Source of the DNA: Candidatus Helarchaeota archaeon
GTDB taxonomy: Archaea > Asgardarchaeota > Lokiarchaeia > Helarchaeales > HEL-GB-A
Assembly: GCA_013375455.1 (NCBI GenBank)
Contig: JABXJT010000045.1
Coordinates: forward strand, 1 to 39,954
Direction of reading: 5' to 3'
DNA: 39,954 nucleotides
Part shown: positions 35,201 to 39,954 of the stretch, one piece after another
How positions within the stretch are numbered: position 1 is the first letter of the stretch
Layout: the number at the start of each line of letters is the position of its first letter
Made by a program: the position numbers and the translations under genes
Notes under the pieces: model-generated
The model's input: only the letters and a program-made list of their open reading frames with translations
Database searches by the model: none
Told to the model about the DNA's origin: nothing

Positions 35201-38200
35201 TATGTTATTTCATAATCATATGCAGTATTGCCCCAAGTTTGATTCCAAACTTGATTACCAAATTTATCATATTTAACGAGAGAAGCATTATAATCAGAAC
35301 CTCCAGAGAATCTAACATATCCAAAGAGAAAATAATTTTCCTCATTATCAGTGCCTACATCATAACCATAAGCATCATTACCCGCTGTCCACAAGTGTTG
35401 TCTTTCTAAATCTCCTGAGGCGTTATATTTCAAAATGAATGCACTTTTCGAGCCTGCTAGGTGAGATGGAGTAGTTCCAGCAATGTAAATATTGTTATTT
35501 ATATCAACATCAACACCATACGCAGTTGCATCGCTAATTCCTCCCCATGTCTGATTTTTAAGTAAATTTCCACTGGAATCAAATTTAGCAAAAAAAGCTT
35601 CATAATTGGAACCTCCAAAGCTATCTGTCTCTCCAACGATAATCGTATTATTTTCATTGTCCATTACCAAATCATATCCTCTATCACTACCTGGACCACC
35701 CCAAGTCAGGGTCTTAAGTAAAGAACCGGTTGTATTATACGTTAATAGCAAAGCATCGACGTCTAAAGGAGTCGTCGAACCAACAACAGAAATATTATTA
35801 TTATTCACGATAACACTTTGAGCCGAATCGAAATTAACCGTACCATAAGTTTGATTCCACTCTTGATTTCCCGTAGCATTATATTTTACAATAAGAGCAT
35901 CCGTTACACCAGCTCCGAAACTGCTTGTTTCTCCAACCGCATATATTCCTCCATTAGTATCAACAGCCACCCCGTAGAATTCATCATTTGCTGTTCCACC
36001 CCAGGTTCGATTCCACATCTGAGTTCCCTGTGGATCATACTTTACAATAAATCCATCCATGTTTCCTGCACCGAAACTCTCTGAATGACCAACAAGATAG
36101 CTATTATTATTGCCATCTACAGTAACACCCCACCCAAATTCTTGGTCATTTCCTCCCCAGGTTTGGTACCAATCCGTGAGAAGCGGCCCCTTAGGGAAGT
36201 AAAGGTCTACTGGAGGACCTGAATAATTCCCAGACGGTGGATTACGTGCGGCGAAAACCCCATCTGAAGCATTAAAAAAATAATCATGAGTAATATTGTT
36301 TAATTTAGTGCTATATTTAAATAGACAACCATCTGTATAATAAATATCGCTCGGATCGTCCTTATCCATAGCATATGGCATTCCATCAATTACAACATTA
36401 ACCTCTGTTGGAGAGTTATCATCGGGATCTGTATAATTGACCCAATAAGTAAAGGGAATCCAAGTATTTCCCGAGGGCGGAGTGACATTTCCATCAGATA
36501 GAATCGGCGCATTGAAGTTCTCCGTTACATCTACAGCAATATCATCTACATACCACCCAGATGCGCTAACTGTGGAATCGCTCTCAAATCGAAAACGTAA
36601 ATAAATATAGTTACCTGCATAGGATGAAATATCATAATTGCTTTGAACCCAACTGGATTGTGTTCCAGTAAATGACGCGATTGGAGTCCAGGTTAAGGTT
36701 CCATTAATATTTATTTCCACGTAAGCATAGTCAGAATCCTGATCTATGTCATATTTATGATAAAACGAAAAATTAACGATATAAGCAGTGGTTAAATTGA
36801 GCAATGGGCTTACTAAACTGAGGTTCCAATTATTCCCCGTTTGTCCAGAAATATCGTCTCCACACCACCAAGAATGGGTTGGACTGTACGAATCTGCCTG
36901 GACGATATGCCAGCCATAAGTATCATTACTCGTGGGAGTGCCTGACGTGGTCCAACCGTTCGTCCCGTTTTCCACGTAATCAAAGAAGGCGGTCGGTGGA
37001 CGGACAATAAACTCGTATTTTTTAGTAGCAGTGAATCCATATGAGTCATTCGCAGATACTCTTAAAATATGACGTCCCACTGCCCAAGCAGAAGTATCAA
37101 TTTGATATGGGAGCGGTAACATAATGTTCCCACCTCCGTCAAGAGAATACCATATCATATTTAAATCATCTTCGTGGTCAGAAATATTAAAGCAAATTAT
37201 TTCACCTTTCGAGATAGAACTCTCATTTGGGTGAGAAGTTAAATCTATTTCAGGGGCGTGATCTAGAATCATCGGAATGCAATATAAACGGCTGCTACGC
37301 GTGCCAAAATATACACGTCCGTTCGCTATTGCGGGAGAAGAAGTGATGTCTCCACTCGCTTTATATTTCCAAAGTTCTTCGCCTGATGTAGCATTTAGAC
37401 AATAGAGATATTCATTAACGCTGCCAATATAGACCATACCATTTCCAACTGCAGGTGAGGACCATGATTGAGCTCCTATCGAGAAGTTCCAAAGCTTGGC
37501 TCCATCCGTTGCATTTAAACAGTAGACATTAGTATCAAAACTCCCAACATATACTCGCCCATAGGCTACCGCAGGTGAATTCCAAATATCATCATTAGTC
37601 GTGTAGTTCCATATTTTTAGTCCATTTGTTTCATTTAAACAATAAACATTATTATCATAGCTTCCCACATAAACGCGCCCATTAACCACTGCAGGAGTCG
37701 AATCTATATCCCCCCGAGTCGTAAAATTCCAGATTTTTTCACCACTCGTGGCATTAAAACAATAAACTTGATTATCATAACTTCCAATGAACGCCCTTCC
37801 GTTAACAACTGCTGGTCCCCCATACACTAAACCATCTGTCTCACTACTCCATAAAATATTTCCATTTGATGCGTCTAGGCAAGTTAGATTTGTAGAGGCT
37901 CCTATATACACCCTCCCATTTGCCACTGCGCATGGACTATACCAACTACTCCCGATGTTTGTACTCCATACTGGCGCGCCATCGGCAGCATTTCTGCAGT
38001 ACAAGTAATTCCAATGTTGCCAATACACGTATCCATTAGCCACTGCAGGCGAAGAATAGGTTGCAGCAGGCCATTCCCAAAAGCTCCAAATATATTGGCC
38101 CGTGGTTTCATTTATACAATAAATGTTTTTATTCGCACTCGTGAAAAAAACACGCCCATCGGCAACTGCAGGTGAAGAATGTTCAATCCAATTGGAAACA

Positions 38201-38445
38201 CCGTATCTCCAATATCGATCCGTGTTTCTCTGTGGCGTGGTAGTAGTAGCCCTTGAACGGTTCAGATATTTACCAAACATCCGCCACTCATCGCCGACAC
38301 TATCGCTACTCTCATTCGCTTGGGGGTGCAAAACTTCATTCTTAATTGAATCATTCCCAAGATCTGAGATGAAAACTCCTAAAAACGGTACTATGAAAAG
38401 TAGAATTATAAAGAATAGAACCATTATCCTATTTATCTTTACCAT
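32224..38445 (-). CDS. giant surface protein with three beta-propellers (8+7+7 blades)
   Basis: Surface protein of about 2073 residues from ATG 38445 (the TTG 38457 reading adds four). Signal peptide: MVLFFIILLFIVPFLGVF. Domains in order: an eight-blade PQQ/BamB-like propeller (about 60-390; eight SPAV-x-NGRVY-x-GS repeats and YCLNAT strands); an Ig-like domain; a MAM-like jelly roll (about 490-645, with GWYVDDIAVDV); an Ig-like domain; and a seven-blade SBBP propeller with TWGG repeats (about 755-1110). A fibronectin III domain, a second seven-blade SBBP propeller (about 1205-1570) and three Ig-like repeats (VNYTD motifs, about 1580-1890) follow. The protein ends with a transmembrane helix, a basic stop-transfer GRKRRP, a Pro-rich repeat tail and a helical C-terminus. 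It is the first gene of the operon. Likely roles are adhesion, polymer binding or periplasmic-like sensing. Confidence 0.9.
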   Translation of the reverse strand: MVKINRIMVLFFIILLFIVPFLGVFISDLGNDSIKNEVLHPQANESSDSVGDEWRMFGKYLNRSRATTTTPQRNTDRYWRYGVSNWIEHSSPAVADGRVFFTSANKNIYCINETTGQYIWSFWEWPAATYSSPAVANGYVYWQHWNYLYCRNAADGAPVWSTNIGSSWYSPCAVANGRVYIGASTNLTCLDASNGNILWSSETDGLVYGGPAVVNGRAFIGSYDNQVYCFNATSGEKIWNFTTRGDIDSTPAVVNGRVYVGSYDNNVYCLNETNGLKIWNYTTNDDIWNSPAVAYGRVYVGSFDTNVYCLNATDGAKLWNFSIGAQSWSSPAVGNGMVYIGSVNEYLYCLNATSGEELWKYKASGDITSSPAIANGRVYFGTRSSRLYCIPMILDHAPEIDLTSHPNESSISKGEIICFNISDHEDDLNMIWYSLDGGGNIMLPLPYQIDTSAWAVGRHILRVSANDSYGFTATKKYEFIVRPPTAFFDYVENGTNGWTTSGTPTSNDTYGWHIVQADSYSPTHSWWCGDDISGQTGNNWNLSLVSPLLNLTTAYIVNFSFYHKYDIDQDSDYAYVEININGTLTWTPIASFTGTQSSWVQSNYDISSYAGNYIYLRFRFESDSTVSASGWYVDDIAVDVTENFNAPILSDGNVTPPSGNTWIPFTYWVNYTDPDDNSPTEVNVVIDGMPYAMDKDDPSDIYYTDGCLFKYSTKLNNITHDYFFNASDGVFAARNPPSGNYSGPPVDLYFPKGPLLTDWYQTWGGNDQEFGWGVTVDGNNNSYLVGHSESFGAGNMDGFIVKYDPQGTQMWNRTWGGTANDEFYGVAVDTNGGIYAVGETSSFGAGVTDALIVKYNATGNQEWNQTYGTVNFDSAQSVIVNNNNISVVGSTTPLDVDALLLTYNTTGSLLKTLTWGGPGSDRGYDLVMDNENNTIIVGETDSFGGSNYEAFFAKFDSSGNLLKNQTWGGISDATAYGVDVDINNNIYIAGTTPSHLAGSKSAFILKYNASGDLERQHLWTAGNDAYGYDVGTDNEENYFLFGYVRFSGGSDYNASLVKYDKFGNQVWNQTWGNTAYDYEITYDFAMGKYDDFYFGGRNYMGTGNVYDGLLVKLYWPLPPAQPPTLNAITPDPSNDGFILLGWSEVPDASRYYLYRDTQNITSTTGLNPIKELTTNYTQDLILDNDTYYYAVVAGNIAGNSTHSNVQSVVISLIPSLLDWNQTWGGDQSDFCQDIAVDSYGNSYVTGVTYSYGIGTYAAFLLKYNSTGHRLWNQTWGGPVAERANGIALDTNNNIYMTGETLSFDIGGRDAFLVKYDAQGVQLWNTTFGTSNSEYCYAVATDSQNNAYICGTRLISGNWVAYLVKYNTTGTELWNRSWFGSNTEWGYDVAVDDYDNVYLVGYTDSFTVGGYDGFVAKYDPMGNQIWNRTWGGAGNEIWRGITIDSNNNSYITGYSSSFGIGGYDIAMVKYDSMGNQLWNRTWGGYSSDYGYSIVLDENNSCYIVGATLSFTIGYEDVVLLKYNSTGHQQWIRHWGTPRRDVSLGNDLDKNANCYLAGYVGTTGLPDYDTFILRYATGTPLPINYAPILSNGAVTPPTGRPTTEFTFEVNYTDVNNDPPNSIIVYINGSGYTMTKRFADSNYTDGCIYEYKTTLSPGTYTYYFTASDPEYSTRLPAATEFFGPTVTPNQVPQLSDPILSPSAGYNTTPYTFSINYTDGDNDAPFYINLIINGVGAFGMSKQNASDSNYVDGCIYTHSLSLDVGNYTHYFNASDGFDSVTYPTLIGPNVTILPNLAPQLLGGSVIPSSGDASTIFIFKVTYMDPDNDPPNEIYVVLDGFNYSMSKANPADTNYTDGIEYIYATTLSVGPHTYYFTTSDGISADRYPTAGTIDGPTFGGPDGGPPGIDLMFAIIIAVALAVAIPIVTFIMGRKRRPAGPRKPKTRPLELKPVKKLPPAALHVKAEPTEVIQPPVVKPEPVRPVTPSTQPPVVKVEPIKPVTPPTQPLVVKVEPIKPVTPLPPPVQPPAVQAPLTEAQLKEILDSVPYLPASEKEKLLEKLKNMSYELQQSIIRAFKR
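32381..32542 (-). repeat. 51-base tandem repeat encoding the Pro-rich cytosolic tail
   Basis: Three units at 32381-32440 (nine bases longer), 32441-32491 and 32492-32542. They encode QPPVVKVEPIKPVTPPT-type repeats, the third (32492-32542) being the most diverged. The repeat lies between the membrane helix and the last helical motif and probably acts as an extended spacer or a binding site for a Pro-binding domain. Confidence 0.75.
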
Positions 38446-38537
38446 CTTAATCCCCAATCTGTTATCTCATCTATCAATTAAGTTCTTGACTAATGAGGAA
38501 TTTAGGTTCAATAATCCCCGAGAGATCTATCAAATCT

Positions 38538-38545
38538 ATATATAA
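38538..38545 (-). promoter_or_regulatory. TATA-like box upstream of the surface-protein operon
   Basis: TATATATA lies about 95 bases before ATG 38445 in a region without a gene. It is the best TATA candidate for the three-gene operon, but the distance implies a long 5' leader of about 65-70 bases, so confidence is low. Confidence 0.3.
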
Positions 38546-38656
38546 TCAAAAATAGAATTTCAATTTAAAGTTAATTAGATCACTTATCCGCAAAAGAAAT
38601 CTTATTCCTTGATTAGATACATCTACAAGCCAGTAAAAATTAGTTGAAACAATTAT

Positions 38657-39058
38657 CTACTTTTTTCTGCTAAATGTGACTCTACAAGAGCCTAAATCAA
38701 CTACGGGACCGTCCCGAATCAATAATTCTTTTTCTAAAGCACCACGCGAATCAATTTCAATAGTGGGTCTTCCCTCAAGCATCTCAAGTGCTGCCTTTTC
38801 AATGAACACAGGTATATCATGGAGTTCGTTAAGAGTTTCAACCTTAGAAAATTTCTCATTACTCAGATATTTTTGGGTGGGTTCCACTCCCACGCCAATT
38901 TCTTTATGTCCGCCCTCTGTTATCGGACTACAGGATTGCTTCCGAACAAATAAAATCAATCCCATATCTGAGACTTGAAGGGTTTCGTCCTCAATTCCCA
39001 CGTAAAACTCGATTTCTTCTTCAATGGCTTCCTTGGCCTTCTCCGTAAGAAATATCAT
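38657..39058 (-). CDS. IscA/HesB-like protein (tentative)
   Basis: A 133-residue cytosolic protein. The C-terminal half reads IPVFIEKAALEMLEGRPTIE, then ID and later VDLGSCRVTFSRKK. This spacing recalls the HesB/IscA fold (a strand, a Val/Phe-rich helix region and a C-terminal Cys-containing tail), with one Cys (C in GSCRVTF) and another at QSCSPIT. Classical A-type carriers have three conserved Cys in C-x-C and a distant third, which is not met, so iron-sulfur carrier function is not supported. It may belong to the group of HesB-like proteins with a C/C or Sec/Cys motif in other species. The ATG at 39058 has no clear ribosome site and may be leaderless. Its neighbours give no hint of function. 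Confidence 0.6.
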   Translation of the reverse strand: MIFLTEKAKEAIEEEIEFYVGIEDETLQVSDMGLILFVRKQSCSPITEGGHKEIGVGVEPTQKYLSNEKFSKVETLNELHDIPVFIEKAALEMLEGRPTIEIDSRGALEKELLIRDGPVVDLGSCRVTFSRKK

Positions 39059-39233
39059 AATTAATGATGAGAATTCTGATCTTAAAAATTGAATCTATTG
39101 AAGATGATTACGCTTGAAAGATGTTATGATAAATTTACTCACCATTAAAAATGTTATAAAAGATGTGTCTTTACTATAATTATAGGTAATTTTCCTCAAT
39201 TGAGAAATATATTATGAATATGGATGATTTATT

Positions 39234-39563
39234 ATGAACATTCTTCGTGAGATGGAACGGCTTCTATCCCAAATGACTCCAGGCGAAAAAGCTCAATTAC
39301 TACAATGGGTGGTTCGAGATCTCGGAGAAAACTTTCCAGGGATAGATATCGATAAAGATATTTGCGGTGGAGATCCTTGTATAATTCGAACCCGTATTCC
39401 TGTCTGGGTATTAGTAAGAGCAAGACAGCTTGGAACAAAAGAGGCAGAAATATTACGCTGTTATCCGAGCTTGCGGGCGGAAGACTTAACAAATGCTTGG
39501 GCCTATTATCGTTCTCACCAAGATCAAATTGAGCAACAGATTAGAGAAAATGAGGAAGCCTAA
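39234..39563 (+). CDS. DUF433 antitoxin (second module)
   Basis: A 109-residue DUF433 protein with an extra N-terminal helical segment (LLSQMTPGEKAQLLQWVVRD, about residues 10-29) before the DUF433 core. The core is IDIDKDICGGDPCIIRTRIP, followed by the helix-turn-helix region EAEILRCYPSLRAEDL. It is expected to bind and neutralise a DUF5615 toxin and repress its own promoter. The toxin gene follows 3 bases later but is truncated (see next). A short upstream ATG frame at 39214 ends in the start region of this gene and may be a leader peptide. The longer N-terminal form differs from the antitoxin at 24442, so the two modules are not a recent copy of one another. Confidence 0.85.
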   Translation: MNILREMERLLSQMTPGEKAQLLQWVVRDLGENFPGIDIDKDICGGDPCIIRTRIPVWVLVRARQLGTKEAEILRCYPSLRAEDLTNAWAYYRSHQDQIEQQIRENEEA

Positions 39564-39566
39564 TAG

Positions 39567-39707
39567 ATGGCCCGTTTGTATGCAAATGAAAATTTTCCTC
39601 TTCCAGTTGTTGAAGAACTCCGCAAATTGGGGCATAATGTACTCACTATCCAGGAAACTGGGAAGGCTGGTCGCGCAGAATCTGAAATCAATCGACCATC
39701 TTCTTAA
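39567..39707 (+). pseudogene. truncated DUF5615 PIN-like toxin
   Basis: ATG 39567 lies three bases after the antitoxin stop. Only 46 residues follow (MARLYANENFPLPVVEELRK and a diverged end) before a TAA. The first part is typical of the DUF5615 subfamily with LYANENFP and GHNVLTIQETGKAGRA. The second acidic cluster and the rest of the PIN fold (full-length members have about 110-120 residues) are absent, and no remnant is seen downstream. It is probably inactive as an RNase; it may still bind the antitoxin. Confidence 0.75.
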
Positions 39708-39710
39708 AAA

Positions 39711-39732
39711 AATAGATTTTCTTTTTTCTTAA
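39711..39732 (+). terminator. T-rich termination region after the antitoxin/toxin-remnant pair
   Basis: A T-rich stretch (ATTTTC, then TTTTTTCTT) directly follows the TAA of the truncated toxin and is preceded by an A run. It is typical of archaeal oligo-T termination, but no hairpin is present. Confidence 0.35.
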
Positions 39733-39764
39733 ATGGTAAAAATAATTTCTTCTGAAATGGATTT

Positions 39765-39932
39765 CTATATTTCATTACGAGAATAATCTCTGAGAGCTCT
39801 TAGTAAATGTAATTCAAACATCATTTCATCGTTTGGAAACTCAGCTCTTATTTCCTTTACTAGCGTTTCATAAACCTCATTTGATATTCCCAATTCTTCA
39901 CATTTTTTCTTTACATCAAAAATCACGGACAT
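39765..39932 (-). CDS. small 55-residue protein, unknown function
   Basis: From ATG 39932 to a TAG at 39765-39767, reading MSVIFDVKKKCEELGISNEV then YETLVKEIRAEFPNDEMMFE and a short Leu/Arg-rich end. It is helical and charged, with no signal peptide. A ribosome site (GGAAAGAG) lies immediately before the ATG, and an in-frame TAG sits a few codons upstream, so the gene is complete. The amphipathic helices resemble those of small regulators or antitoxins, but I do not recognise the family. It is convergent with the DUF433/DUF5615 pair. Confidence 0.65.
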   Translation of the reverse strand: MSVIFDVKKKCEELGISNEVYETLVKEIRAEFPNDEMMFELHLLRALRDYSRNEI

Positions 39933-39954
39933 CTCTTTCCACTATTGTTATACT

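Noticed and set aside
38657..39058. Selenoprotein
   Set aside because: No in-frame TGA or insertion element was seen; both expected positions carry ordinary cysteine or other residues.
1..39954. Firm Asgard assignment or eukaryotic-signature genes
   Set aside because: No actin, ESCRT, small GTPase, ribosomal or rRNA gene was found, so the taxonomic guess rests on surface-protein style and lipid genes only.

Overview
The window looks like chromosomal DNA of an AT-rich archaeon. The reasons are tandem CDP-alcohol phosphatidyltransferases of the archaetidylserine-synthase type, purine-rich ribosome-binding sites with frequent TTG/GTG starts, TATA-like boxes, very large sequon-rich surface proteins with a C-terminal membrane anchor and a short cytosolic tail, and a small secreted protein ending in an IPGF-type C-terminal sorting/anchor segment. 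An Asgard (Lokiarchaeia-like) origin is my best guess. It is inference only: no rRNA, tRNA, ribosomal protein or eukaryotic-signature gene is present to fix it.

Layout. 1-4.9 kb: a GH38 alpha-mannosidase cut by the left edge, facing away from a polysaccharide deacetylase, two tandem phospholipid-synthase paralogues and a small membrane protein. 4.9-7.9 kb (minus strand): a double-GNAT acetyltransferase, an unknown 198-residue protein, a 560-base intergenic region with a possible structured RNA, and a secreted anchored protein. 8-11.4 kb (plus): a GH36-type alpha-galactosidase and a membrane protein with two B-box-like zinc fingers. 11.4-15.3 kb (minus): a polytopic membrane protein called TED1 here (after a shared Thr-Glu-Asp motif) that looks frameshifted, an orphan 2-hydroxyacyl-CoA dehydratase activator, and a DUF1998-type DEAD-box helicase. 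15.5-17.5 kb (plus): an unknown membrane-anchored zinc-ribbon protein. 17.6-25.8 kb (minus): TED2 (paralogue of TED1) behind a GH3 beta-glucosidase, a GlcD/GlcF-like flavin/iron-sulfur oxidoreductase pair, a TPR membrane protein, a DUF433/DUF5615 antitoxin-toxin pair and a DUF7064-like protein.

25.9-38.4 kb (minus) is the most striking part. It is a three-gene operon of a 2073-residue surface protein with three predicted beta-propellers (8+7+7 blades), a 1878-residue surface protein with a fourth propeller and five Ig-like repeats, and a double winged-helix regulator. The two giant proteins end in a similar short cytosolic helical motif, so they may share an intracellular partner. 38.6-39.95 kb holds an IscA/HesB-like protein, a second DUF433 antitoxin with a truncated DUF5615 toxin, and a 55-residue protein.

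How the genes fit together: three glycoside hydrolases of different families plus a deacetylase point to glycan turnover. The oxidoreductase pair suggests 2-hydroxyacid oxidation. The giant operon looks like a surface-recognition or adhesion apparatus with its own regulator. No CRISPR array, tRNA, rRNA or transposase was seen.
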